Shown piece after piece: positions 40,081 to 51,553 of a DNA stretch of 64,000 bases. Both the position numbers and the translations under genes were made by a program. This DNA comes from Jacaranda mimosifolia. Taxonomy: Eukaryota > Streptophyta > Magnoliopsida > Lamiales > Bignoniaceae. The notes under the pieces were generated by a model. The model saw only the letters and a list, made by a program, of their open reading frames with translations. It searched no databases and had not been told where the DNA came from. The first letter of the stretch is position 1. Every line of letters starts with the position of its first letter. Location: NCBI GenBank assembly GCA_018894105.1, contig CM032126.1, forward strand, positions 3,375,001 through 3,439,000. The letters are read 5' to 3'.

Positions 40081-41211
40081 AAAGGGTCAAAAAGGTATTA
40101 CAATTTTTTATATATTATAAAATATTTTTAAAAATTATAAAATATTAAATTTTATATTTAACAATAAATTTTTAAAATGTTCAAAAAAATAAAATTTAAA
40201 ACTTATAAAGTATTAATAATTATAATTTTAAAATATAATAAAATTCCATTATTATCAAACACGAAAAATTAAAAAAAACTTGTAACTCAGTCATCCTCAA
40301 CAATCATACATGCATCTCGTTAAGCCCAGTTGCGGGGGCCTGTAATCCTAGCAGGGGCAATGTGGGGGTTGAAACAATCTCGTTTACTCCAATCCTAACT
40401 CTAGATAGGGGGTGGATTCGAGGCTGCGGGGAGTACTTAGATCAGATTGAGATGATCATCTTGCCAAAAAAATAAAAAGGAAAAGATAAATACATAAATA
40501 AAAAACACAATCATACATGCATCATGATTTGTGATATCACTATCTTATTATTTTGCCAGCCCAGCCCGCTCGCGTGACGGTCGGTCCACTAATTATGTGT
40601 GCTTAAGATAATAAAACATATATAGATTATCTTTAATTAATCTATAGCAATATCTCATTCGGGCCAAATATCCCTACCCCAGGTATTACCGATGCAAGAA
40701 TGATGTACTGCATTAGTTTATGAGTTTCCTTTTGGTATATTAATGGTTATTGTAAAAAGAAAAAAGGAAAAAGAAAGAAAAGAATGAGAAGGTAGAATTA
40801 GAGAAACCTATTGAAGCAACAATCATATTTGTTATCATGCAACTTTTGATTTTCACATATACTTGTTTCATTATCATTTGATTTTCACATACACACACGA
40901 TAATAATTAAATTTATCATCAAATATAAAAATTAAATCATATTGAGATATTATATTATGGACTTATATATACGAATGAGAGATATTATTACTACTGCCAT
41001 CATATCTAAGAACAACAATTATGTGTTTCTCTAGTCTATTGCGATTTTATTTTATTAGTTACAAAATAAAATTTCTCATCAATGTATGCCAGCGTAACCA
41101 TACATCCGCATGATTAGACCTATAGTCTTATATATATATATACACACACGCACACACCTATGTCACATCAAATCTAACCCAATCCATTGAATCTACTACT
41201 TGACACACCAA
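40081..41211. other. AT-rich spacer between repeat arm and Mutator-like element
   Basis: No gene is visible. 40315-40460 is a GC-richer island (TAAGCCCAGTTGCGGGGGCC and a GGATTCGAGGC word) that may be a decayed SINE or similar element. 41160-41210 repeats a string also found near 40030-40070 (TCTACTACTTGACACAC). Confidence 0.45.
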
Positions 41212-42250
41212 AATGGAACTTCACACTCCAAATTTAATTGTTTTGGCATATTACCATCAAAAATAACTAAAAGGCACTTCACCCCCTAAACTTAAAGTTA
41301 TTGGAATACTTTGCCCCCCCCAAATAAAATTTCTGGCAAATCATGTGGTTGGAGAAAAAAGGTTATTCTTGTCATTTTCACTTTTTCCCACCTTCGTTAA
41401 CATATTTGTGTAACACTTTACGCAATGTGTTATATGTATATTCCCTTCAGAGAGCTATTAGTTTGTAAAGTGCATTTCTTGCTAAACTAAATAATTATGT
41501 TTGTAATCGAAAAGTTGAATTAGCTATTAACCTAAAAAAATATACATGCAGTATGTGGGCACTTCTTCCTCTTTCCTTCCTAATCAGCATGACCATAGTT
41601 TAGAGAACTAACAAAATTAATGTCTCTAATTCTTTAAAGATGGAGTAGATGATCTTTGCATTACTAAAATAAATCATAAGCTTTACTTTTTCCTGAAAAT
41701 ATTTTTTATAAAATAAGAAAATTTTGTTTTAGAGTAATAATAAAGTTGGTGATTTTTGGTTGGCAGAGCAATCTTAGTAGATAACAAAATAATTTAATCA
41801 TTTGAAAATGAATTACATCACAACCATATGAATGAAAAATTAAAAATACTTCTAACTAAAATACATGTACTAAAACTCATCAGTTGTATTCCAATCAACA
41901 ATTAATTTCCTAAACAACAGGAGACGGCAAATGAGCCAGTTGAATGTAAGGGGGAAAAAAAAACCCATTATCCTATTGTTTTTGGTAAATGCGTTTCTTC
42001 ATTTTTAAGCTGAAAAATGTAGAAATGACAAGAGTAGTTGGGTTCCTTTTTTCCTAAGTGGAAACAAGAGGAGAAAAGTGAAAATGCAAGAATAACTTTT
42101 TTTTTCCAGCCACATAATCTGTCAGAAATTGTATTTGGAAGACAAAGTGCTTTAATAACTCTAAGTTGAGAGAGTGAAGTGCTTTTTAGTTATTTTTGAG
42201 TGATAATGTGCCCAAACAATTAAATTTGGGGGTGGTGGTGAAGTGCCATT
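41212..42250. mobile_element. Long-TIR Mutator-like non-autonomous element
   Basis: The two ends are an inverted repeat of well over 100 bases. The left end begins AATGGAACTTCACACTCC and the right end, read on the other strand, begins AATGGCACTTCACCACC. Both continue CAAATTTAATTGTTT, then TCAAAAATAACTAAAA, then a matching CACTTCAC stretch and more. Long inverted ends around a short non-coding middle are typical of Mutator-like MITEs. I could not fix a 9-11 base target duplication. The element is absent from copy B. Confidence 0.75.
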
Positions 42251-42257
42251 TGCCCTA

Positions 42258-42520
42258 TTTTTTATTCAATATGCATGTGTCCTGATTATCACAGTATCCC
42301 TTTTTATTGCAACAATCATTTCTTTTGTTATATGTTTGTTACAACGATATAAACCAAGCTTACCATGACCATGGAATAATAGAATTGTTAATCTAAAATA
42401 AATTATACTGCCTATGTGTAAGAGAAAAATTAAAATAGAAATATTATTCATCATTACACAAAAAGAAAAAAAAAATTGTATTGAACTCGTTCAGTTCCAA
42501 TTCAAATCTAACCCAATCCA
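42258..42520. repeat. Direct repeat, second arm
   Basis: Matches 39083-39231 plus 39937-40080, and the single copy at 61480-61750. It contains the uninterrupted empty site of the MITE found in the first arm. After it, 42520-43462 is AT-rich spacer shared with copy B except about 42735-43080, and no gene is seen. Confidence 0.8.
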
Positions 42521-43462
42521 TCTATTTGCCTCACAAAAATAGTCATGGAACTTTGTTTTGAATCTTTTATTTCAATTATTATTTTATTTTTAATTTCATT
42601 TTTATAAATGCACACTAAATGTGTATGATAAACTTCCAAGTATTTTTCTAAATATATTTTATACATTTAGAACTTTAAAATAAAAAATTTCTAACTATTG
42701 CATAGTTGAGAACTTTCAAACCAAATAGAGCTCATTTTGCTTGTTTTGACATTGTATGATAAATACACAATTCAACTCAATTTTAATATTTGGTTCATTT
42801 TTAAAAGCATTTAATACAGTTAAGGCCCAACATGTATTTAAAGTCAAACTTGGCTTGTGTATCAAGGCTTTCGAGTATGATATGTTTTCCAACCTAAATT
42901 GGAAATAGATTATAGTTTATCAAATGTGATAATCATGCCAAGTAAATAATTAAAGTTGGATATCAAGTTATTTAAAATATCCAAAACAAATATTAGATAG
43001 GATATACAATAACTCACTATTTATCCTAATCATATATATCATGCATAATCCAAATACACCAAGCATACGAGCTCATATAACACTCCATAGCATATGTTTC
43101 TCTATTTGCTATAGTTTTAGGCTTTATGAATTAGCATTTATCAACTCAGTGTTGTCTATACCTAAAACACCAAATAAGAGAATTCATGGAAACCAATAAC
43201 AAAACCAGACTCTTATTCATTTCCAGAAGAATTACAGGAAGAAAAAAAAAGGTGCCTAGCTTAAAACAGTCATTTGAGCAAACATTTCACAGTATTAATA
43301 GCTAAAAAGATTCAATAACCTGATTGACAAAATACAGAGTTGGCAAGCCTGAAAATTTTTACAGATGGAGTTGATTTTTCTTGATCTGAGGCTCTTGAAT
43401 GAATCAGGACAAGCAATGATCCATCCAAGAATGTACCTTTTTTCTCGTACTTTCTAGATTCA

Positions 43463-44901
43463 TCAATAACTACTTACTTGCAGAATGACATCTTGAATGA
43501 ACAGTGCAATATTCAAGTTAGAAGATCCCTCTTCTCCGAATGCTTCTTTTGCCATTTCTGCTAACTTGTGGGCTCTTCTTCTTCTATCTTTTCCCTCCTC
43601 GTCTTCATCCATTAACTTCTCTATGGGTTTTTTCACTTGATCCCACTTCACTAATGCTTTATTTTGTTCTTCCACTACTCCAAGCCTAGCACAAACCTCG
43701 ACTCCAATTCTCACACCGATCTTCAAAATGTGCGTGATGAATTTCTCGTTGTAGAATTGTTCCGCAAACATTGGCCAAGTGAGCATCGGCACGCCTGCAC
43801 AAACTCCTTCCAGAGTCGAACGCCACCCACAATGCGTCAAGAATCATCGGACCGGCGGATGGGACAATATTAGGACTTATGGTGCCCATCCCCGGATTAT
43901 TAGGCCTCTTCCTTCGACTCTTTGTTCGAATTTTTCTTCTGATAACCATGTCTCTACTTCCTCCGAACAATCTAGTCCTCGGATGATCCAAATGAAAGGG
44001 ATATTCGATGCTTCCAAGACCAAACCTATTTCTTTGATCTGTGCAGCAGACATACGACAAAGACTGCCAAAACAGGCATAGATTACGGATCTGGGCTCCT
44101 TCGAGTCAAGCCAAGATATGCAATATTGCTCATCGACTGAGGCCTTGTTGCCTCTACCAGATATTTCAGCAATTTTCTTGTTGCATAGAGATACTGGACC
44201 AATGCACCAAAGGTTCTGTCTTTCCTTCCTGAACCCCTCCACGTACCACGGCTCCAGCTCCTCAAAACTATTCACCAGAGTACCCCGTGCAGAACGCTAA
44301 GCTTTAATTATTTCGTCAACAACCCCCTTCACTTGATCATCCGACGATTTTCTCATGGTTTGGGGCAACTGGGCCTTTGTAAATTCAATTTCGTGAGATA
44401 TATCCGGCACTAGAAATGATTCGGAGCCAGAAATTCTCTCTAGAATTTGTGCCTGAGACAGTTTGCAGGAGCACAAGAGAGTGAAACATGATATGGTCTC
44501 AAAAACATACCTCGGAATCTTGTCCGCAACTTGTTGTGTCCAGGGAAGAGCGTTGGTGGAAACAATGCAGCTTGGCTTTGGATCCAACTCTCCCATCAGT
44601 TTCTCCAGCGGGGCTTTCAGCATCTCACAGGCCTGGAAAAATTGGCCGGCTAGATCCATTGAAGTCAGAGAATCCATGTTTTCACATCCTGGAGGCAGCC
44701 CGGCTTCTTGGCCTGGAAATTCCAGGGGAATCATTTGAATTCTCAGGCCTAATTCCACGGCCTGTGGATTGTTGCTTTGTACCTGACGGCATTGAGGGGT
44801 GTGGTAATTATGGAGACTATTGGGCCACGTTCTGCGAGTAGTTTAGCAAAGTCTGTCAAGGGAATGAGAAGGAAGTGATGCTGAGGAACTTCTGAAGCCA
44901 T
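43463..44901 (-). pseudogene. UGT73-like pseudogene, copy A
   Basis: Reading from the ATG at 44901-44899 gives the start of a second, divergent clade D UGT. It is broken in several places. A deletion of about 27 bases near 44860 removes the segment with the catalytic histidine region, which survives as STNHIIPF in copy B. A frame change follows near 44770. KA then stop (44299-44297) ends the next frame. The PSPG box is cut by TAA (43879-43877) right after RGWAP, then by TGA a few codons on. The tail (THCGWRSTLEGV to Q at WPMFAEQ, ending QVSSY) is intact in frame. The PSPG-region TAA is shared with 62356-63821. Confidence 0.93.
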
Positions 44902-46230
44902 TGATGAAATGATGAAGAACTGACTTGAGATTGATTAGATATCATGAGTACGGGTGGAGAAGGGTAATGAACTAAGATTTAAGGCCTAAGGGATCACCAA
45001 GCTTAATTAATTAGTATCTTTGGACTATAATGGCCAATACTAAAACGGGTTTGGTCAACTGTTGAGCTATTTTGAATTATATTAGAAGATGCTTGGAAAT
45101 TTATAATGTACATTAAATATCTAAAGAAAAAAAAAATTATTATCTAATGGAAGGTTAGTCATCAATTTTGATGGATTCCCTTAATCAAAATATTATTTAT
45201 CAGTTGTCAGCTCATTTTTTAACAGGCACGGGAATCTATTCTGAAAAAATTAAAATGTTTCGAATTATTTATTGATAAGGGCGGAGTTAGAGCATTTCTT
45301 TGAAAAAAGATTCTATTTCTTTTTTTTTTTTCCCATCATTTTGAGTGGTAAATATTTCTCAATTTATAAATAAAATATTAAAAATAAAGGCCCGCTTAAT
45401 TTCATTTTTAAAACCCATTTTCACATCTTCTACTGTTTTAAAAATAAAATATATCACTTTTCACACATTTTCATCCAATATCATTTTTATTTTCATGTTC
45501 AAAACACATTCTCCAATAACTTATATATCTTGTCCTAACAATTTATATATCTTCTCTATTTATTCTATTATTTCTATTTTTCTCCACCTACAACCTACTA
45601 AAATCAATATAATAATTATTTTTTCAATAATTTATCCAAATACAAACTCATTTTTAACTCATTTCCATTAACTACTTGTCAACATTTTAAAAATGATGAA
45701 AATAAAAATAAAACCAAATGGGCTCTTAGAAATTTATGAACAACGTAAGGAGTAGGATTACTTTTAAGAGTACTTATGTATTATAAAATATATGTAACAA
45801 TTTATAAACTTTATTTAAATAAATTTAGTAAACGTCTTTACATAATAATTGATCTAACTAACTATAAGGTGACATCAATGAGGTGAACGTTTTGCATTTG
45901 ACAATGTTTAATAAATGAGGAGAAGCACCTCGGGAGCTACAAATTTAAGGATAAAAAACTAGGATAATGCCTGTGCCCAAACGCACACATCAAGAGGCAC
46001 TGGAATGTGGAATGTAACTAATTATAAAGATCACGCGCGTGAAGACGAACTAGGGTTTGTAATGTAACTAATTATAAGACCGATGGCTGTCTCAATAAAA
46101 TTAGAGGTCTAAGATAAAATATAAAAATAATATTTTTAATATATAATAAAAATTAATTTTTAATTAATATACATATTTTTTTAGTATTCATTTCCTATTT
46201 TATAGAATTTTTTGTTTATAAAACATTATT
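44902..46230. other. Spacer: UGT pseudogene upstream region and beyond
   Basis: 44902-45079 matches the last 180 bases of the window and is the old promoter side of the UGT pseudogene. Beyond it lies AT-rich DNA with one Tourist-like MITE. A short repeated string (TGTAATGTAACTAATTATAA) near 46010 and 46055 is the only other structure seen. No gene. Confidence 0.55.
45386..45727. mobile_element. Tourist-like MITE
   Basis: The left end reads GGCCCGCTTAATTTCATTTT and the right end, on the other strand, reads GAGCCCATTTGGTTTTATTT. The interior words (TTTTCATTTTTAAAA, ATTTATCC) match the MITE at 51071-51420, so both are one family. The target duplication is not clean. Confidence 0.6.
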
Positions 46231-47849
46231 ATTACCATTAAAAAAAAACTATATTTTGTGATGGAAAAACTTCGTCGCAATTTGCGATGGATTTTGACTT
46301 GAATTTTTCATCGCAAAATGATAATCTTGAAAAAATTAATCTTGGCATTTTGCGACGGAGCTGAATAAATTGAAAAAATAAAATAAAAAAATATTTGTGA
46401 TGAATTTTGGGTGGGGGAAATTAAACCCTAACTCTCCCACCCAGATACTTGGATTTCAATTTTTCCTCAAAAAGTTTAGTCTTCTCTCTTTTCTTTCTTT
46501 CTTTCTTTTTTATTTTTTTTTCCTTTTTTGTTTGCTAAATTGGCCGGCCGCTGGTGCTCAGTCGGCCGGTGCGACCAATTGGTGCTGTGCGTGCAAGCCA
46601 ACAAGGTGGTGCGCGCCAGTTGGCCGCGCACAAGCAAGTGGCCAGCCAGATTCGGCCGATTCTTATTATTATTTTTTTTGAAAAATTTGTTTTAATTTTG
46701 AAAAATGCTAATGGTTTTTACTTGTTCATTAATTCAGGTTTGGAGAGCTTGTATTTCGTATTATCTCCATTAATTAAGGTAACTTTTTTTAATTATAATT
46801 TATTAATTAGTTAAGTTTTGATTTATGTATTAGTTAAACTCAAATTATGATTTATTTATTAGTAATATAATTTGATTTAACATAAACAATGATTTGTGTA
46901 TTATTTAAAATTTTATTTAAATTTTATATTCGAATTAAATGTTGTCATATCTTGTTAGAGTTATGTTTTTATTTGAATTAAAAATTTTGTTAGAATTTTG
47001 ATTAAGTTAAATTTTATGGTAGTATATGTTGAATTGTATTAAATTTATAAGTTTTAATTTAGTTTATGGAATTATGATTTATGAATAAATATGTGCACTT
47101 GTAACATGTGCCTAATGACATGGGCTATCTCAACTATGGTGGATACCTTTTGTGAGTGTTGAGTTTGTGGAGCATTTAGAGGTAAGTTTGCATACCTTGT
47201 TTTGATTTTATATATTTTTTTTAGTAGAATGCATTAGAAATGTTTAGAGTTTGTGGAATTAGGAACAAGGATGAGAATTAGGGAGAAGGGGTGGAGCCTT
47301 CTCATTTGTTGCTGATTGGTCTTTAATTGCTTGCATGAGGATGATGATGATGATGAGCATAAGGGGGAGTATTTATGTGTCATTATGTGTTTATGAATAT
47401 TATTAATTATTTTTAATTGAAATGATGCTACTTGTTATGTTGAGTCTTATTTTTTGGGCAATCTGGATATCTTATTTTAGGGAAATGCTTGATACACATA
47501 ATTATCTTTGTGATGACAAAACAGTTCTTGGTGAAAAGTTCTTATTAGAGGAATCATGAAATGCATAAATGAAATAATACATGAATTTGAGGAATAATTT
47601 TGATATTTACATCCTAATCAAATTTTAAAAAGGGTTGAGATTACATAATCTCATCCCCAAATCCACTACTTCAATAGCTATTAATCTCATCTACAGTGCG
47701 GGCTTTGGATAAATTACGGGCCGGCCCGCAAATCTCATCTTCCATATCAAACAAGAGATTACCCTGCATTAAAAGCCATAGTAGATGCTAATATCTCAAA
47801 TCAAACATGCCCCAAATAATTTGTTTACCCACTTCACTTATTAGCTCAT

Positions 47850-47927
47850 CTTTTCATCCTTTTGTCGATTACTCTTTTTTTTTATTTTTTTTATTTCTCA
47901 AATGTATTCATCTTTAAATAATAATAA

Positions 47928-47973
<46 letters not shown>

Positions 47974-48135
47974 CTTTTTCATCCTTTTGTCGATTAGACT
48001 CTTTTTTTTTTTTTCTCAAATGTATTCATCTTTAAATAATAATAATAATAGTAGTAGTAGTAGTAGTCTTTTCATCCTTTTGTCGATTAGACTCTTTTAG
48101 TAGTAGTAGTAGATAATAATAATAGTAGTAGTAGT
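47850..48135. repeat. Tandem repeat ending in TAG trinucleotide runs
   Basis: A unit beginning CTTTTTCATCCTTTTGTCGA starts near 47850, 47974 and 48066. Each ends in AATAAT then a TAG run (the longest 47928-47972, about 15 units). The units differ mainly in run length, pointing to slippage plus unequal exchange. Confidence 0.85.
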
Positions 48136-48136
48136 A

Positions 48137-48410
48137 GGAGTTGATTGGAAGAAGAAATGGCGATGTTAACAGAAGAAAATATGATGTTTAAGCAGCAGCA
48201 GCAGCAGTAGTAGTAGTAGTGCATGCATATGATGTTTTTACAGATGGAGTTGATTGGAAGAAGAAATGGCGATGTTAACAGAAGAAAATATGATGTTTAA
48301 GCAGTAGTAGTAGTAGTAGTGCATGCATATGATGTTTTGACAGATGGAGTTGATTGGAAGAAAAAATGGCGATGTTAACAGAAGAAAATATGATGTTTAA
48401 GCAAAAATTC
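48137..48410 (+). repeat. About 100-base tandem repeat with CAG-to-TAG runs
   Basis: Three head-to-tail copies start near 48137, 48246 and 48346. Each contains TTGATTGGAAGAAGAAATGG, then GTTAACAGAAGAAAATATG, then TTTAAGCAG and a CAG/TAG run. In the first copy CAG units are followed by TAG units; in the second only TAG remains; in the third the frame stays open. Confidence 0.88.
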
Positions 48411-48596
48411 ATGGATATGGAGGTGATAATGCAGCAGATGATGCAGCAGAGCATACATACCCCATCACCATCAGTTCATCCTTATACATCACTTTGTTAT
48501 CCACCTACATATCTCTCTTTCATGGCATCGAGCTCACATTTACCCTGGCCGGAGGTATCTCCTGCACCATTCTCATCTAGATCCCCTAATGAATAG
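48354..48596 (+). pseudogene. Remnant coding exon inside the CACTA-like element
   Basis: An 80-codon open frame has a short coiled-coil-like start (LTEENMMFKQKFMDMEVIMQ) followed by a proline/serine-rich tail. Such glutamine- and methionine-rich coiled ends occur in plant CACTA-associated transposase-like proteins. I infer a C-terminal remnant; no catalytic region is present. Confidence 0.45.
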
Positions 48597-49000
48597 CCAC
48601 GAAGAAAAATAGATGATGAGAATGATGCTTGATTAACTCATGTATGAATGCTTAGGTATATATTTTGTGAAGATGGTTACACTTTGATAATTACATTTGA
48701 ATACTTTTATATTATTGAATTTATGATGTTATATTAGGATTTTATGGAAGATATTATTATTTTATCATTTAGTGGTTATAAATATCCTTAAGTATGATGT
48801 TGTTGGATTTATGAATGTACTATTGTTGATTACATATTTTTAATACTGAAAGCAATGATGCAAAATAAAAAAAAATTAAAAATATTTTGCGATGGAAAAA
48901 TTCTTCACAAACTGCATTCTGCAGTGGAAAAATTCGTCTAAAAAAATCATTAAAAAACTAAAAATATGCAACGAACAAAAATCCATAGCAAAATTATTCT

Positions 49001-49340
49001 TTTGCGATGGAAATATACGCCGCAAAAACTCAAAATTCCATCGCAAATTTACAATGGATATTTCTGTTGCAATGGAAAAAAATTCGTCGCAAATGTTGAA
49101 ACAAATCCATCACAAAACTTTGCGATGGATTTTTTCTGTCGCAAATATACGTTGTGAAAACTCAAAATATACGTAAATTTATGACAGATTTTTATTCTTT
49201 TGCGATGGAAATATACGTTGCAAAAACTCAAAATTCCATCACAAATTTACGATGGATATTTCTATTGCAATGGAAAAAAATTCATTGCAAATGGTGAAAC
49301 AAATCCGTCCCAAAACTTTGCAACGGATTTTTTTTTGTCG
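49001..49340. repeat. Subterminal 197-base tandem repeat of the CACTA-like element
   Basis: TTTGCGATGGAAATATACG at 49001 recurs at 49198, and the following 140 bases match closely, including the alternation of GCGATGG and its inverse CCATCGC. Only a few bases differ. Confidence 0.85.
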
Positions 49341-49456
49341 CAAATTCCGTCACATAAACCAATTTTTTTGGTAGTGTATATAATTTTATTTTCTAACTTT
49401 TTTTAATGCAAAATAAACATAAATTTCATAAATTTAGGAATTCAGTGCCAATGCGT

Positions 49457-51068
49457 AAGGGCTTGTTCTTTAGCAGTTTGGGCATTTTCTGGAAAATGTT
49501 TTAGGAAAATGGGTTTTTGAGAGAAAATTTGAAAAATGTACCAAGCGTTTCTTGTTATTTTGAGAAAAGAAGAAAAATGAATTGAGAATAAGGTGGTTGT
49601 TTCTTTTTTTTTTTGGGAGGAGACAAACTTTACTGTAGAGATCAAATCAGTTGAATTTTTGTTGAGTTTGTGGAGTGAAAGTGATTTTTTTATGTTATAT
49701 ATGTATATATATTTATAGTTGGATGATGTGTATGTGTGTGTGTATATATATATGTGATGATTGATATATGGTTGTAATAAAATGATGTGCAATTAATTCA
49801 ATTTGTGATTTATTATGAAATTTAAGTTTTTATAAATTTAATATTAGTAAATGACGTATTACTTGGAAGAAAATACTTATTAATAAATATTAATTATTTA
49901 TGAAATCATAATTATATATTAATTATAAAAAATTGGCTAATACCGTAATTATGTCATAATTGTTAACATCGGCTTATATAAAAAAATTAATTATTGTACA
50001 TTAGTTATCAACAAATTAATATTTATTAATTAAAATATAATTATTTAACTATTTATTGTTTCTAATTTATGTACAAATAAAACTTAATTATTGATTTAAA
50101 TAAAATAATTTACTTAACAGTTTATATATGTAATACTTATAACAATTCATCAAGTTAAAATATGAAATTAAATCATCTTAAATTATTTATTAAACAAACA
50201 AACAAACATAATATTTAACTATACGTGAAAGAAATATAAAACATAATTAATATATAAATGACAAGTATTTAAATAATTAAATTAATTTAATAGGTTATTT
50301 AATTACTTTAGCTCATTATTTAATTAATACATTATTTAGTAAATAAATTACTTAGTAAACAATCAAATAGTTTTTACTTAGATTTAATTAATTTTATCAA
50401 TAATTATTTTAATTATATTAATATTAATTTATTAAACTTAATATATTATTAAATAAATATATTATTAAATAATAATTGAATTTGTTAATATAATTTTAAA
50501 TAAATCTAAAGATTAATATTTAATGAAGAATTTTTTTAAGAAGATTAATTTATCTATTATATCAAATTAAAACATCTTAAATTATTTATTAAATGAATAA
50601 CTGTAATATTTAATTAATACATTAAATATTAAATATAACTATATACATTTTTAATTAATTAATTTAATTAATTTAATACGTTATCTAGTAAATAAATTAT
50701 TTAATAATAATATAAATAGTATCTAATTAAATTTAATTATTTTTTCGACAATTAATTTAATGGAATTTTTAAATGTAAGTTTTAGAATTTTATAACTAGT
50801 AAAATTATATATATATATATATATGTGGATGAGTGAATTTAAGATAGTAATAAATGAATGAGTGATGTGAAATAACGAGTGAGAAAGTGAGGGGATAGGT
50901 GGAGAAGGTGTGATATTTAGGGTATAGGGTATTTTAAGATTGTTTTGATGGAGGTTTTTTGGATATAAAATTATTGTGTTTTGGGAGAATAATTGGAAAA
51001 TGTGTACATATTTTGGGGTTATCTTGGGAGTTGAAAAATATTTTGGAAAAATGTAAAAGAACAAAGGC
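49457..51068. mobile_element. 1.6 kb PIF/Harbinger-like element (copy 2, inverted)
   Basis: The left end reads AAGGGCTTGTTCTTTAGC. The right end, on the other strand, reads TAGCCTTTGTTCTTTTAC. The extremely AT-rich interior matches the reverse complement of 28806-30433 (for example 50500-50600 against 29310-29380), so it is the same family. It lies within the old GT47 intron of copy B, and copy A at about 34128 is the empty site. The target duplication is obscured by the MITE that follows directly. Confidence 0.8.
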
Positions 51069-51070
51069 TA

Positions 51071-51420
51071 GGCCTGTTTGGTTTTATTTCCATAGCCACT
51101 TTTTCCATTTTCTATTATTCCATAAATAAAAACCAACACTTTTTAGAAATTTTCACTTAACATCATTTTCATTTTTATTTTCAAAACACATTTTTTCAAT
51201 ATCCAATATATCTTTTTTCAATAATCTATATATTCTCTCTCTCTCTCCCATTATTTCTATTTCTCTCCACCCACAACCTATTAAAACCAACATAATCATT
51301 ATATTTCCAATATTTTATCGAAATACAAATTTATTTTTAATTTATCTCCACTAACTAACTTTTTAAATTTTAGAAATGATGGAAATGAAAATTGAAGATG
51401 GAAATAAAACCAAACAGACC
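51071..51420. mobile_element. Tourist-like MITE, 350 bases
   Basis: Ends GGCCTGTTTGGTTTTATTTC and GAAATAAAACCAAACAGACC are near-perfect inverses. It directly abuts the Harbinger-like element on its left. The right flank TTTAATACAT continues into sequence shared with copy A (TTAATACATTC at about 34130), which fixes the insertion point. A fragment resembling its right end is at 54317-54360. Confidence 0.85.
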
Positions 51421-51553
51421 TTTAATACATCCGAATTGGAAATATGAGAGCAATACAAACAATAATTTTTGTTTTGTCGTGATAAGAAGACTTGTGTTTG
51501 ATTTAGGTTGTTATTGATGATAACATGATTTTCCAAATGGTTCCAAGTTGCAG

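Larger units (their letters stand above)
34010..45079. repeat. Segmental duplication, copy A
   Basis: This block matches 49385-64000 in the same orientation. Matching pieces (A to B) are 34010-34135 to 49385-49456, 34135-36900 to 51425-54200, 37600-37885 to 54355-54600, 38560-39080 to 60966-61480, 42255-42680 to 61478-61925, and 43083-45079 to 61956-64000. Copy A alone has 37885-38560, 39080-42255 and about 42735-43080. Boundaries were judged by eye and are good to some tens of bases. Confidence 0.9.
46231..49376. mobile_element. CACTA (En/Spm)-like non-autonomous element
   Basis: The right end read on the other strand is CACTACCAAAAAAATTGG, a classical CACTA terminus. The left end (ATTACCATTAAAAAAAAAC) is a decayed counterpart. 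Both subterminal regions carry many TTTGCGATGGA/TTGCGACGGA words, seven or more in both orientations (for example 46282, 46339, 48886, 49001, 49119, 49198), which is typical of CACTA binding-site arrays. The middle has trinucleotide expansions and only remnants of coding sequence. The element seems to sit at the left edge of duplication copy B, inside former GT47 intron sequence. Confidence 0.75.

Noticed and set aside
46397..46814. Open frames with WPAAGAQSAGATN-like sequence
   Set aside because: They lie inside the CACTA-like element, mix a poly-pyrimidine tract with a short GC-rich patch, and have no recognisable domain.
47920..48320. Evenly spaced repeats that might suggest a CRISPR-like array
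   Set aside because: The repeats are TAG microsatellite and slippage units without unique spacers, in a plant transposon.
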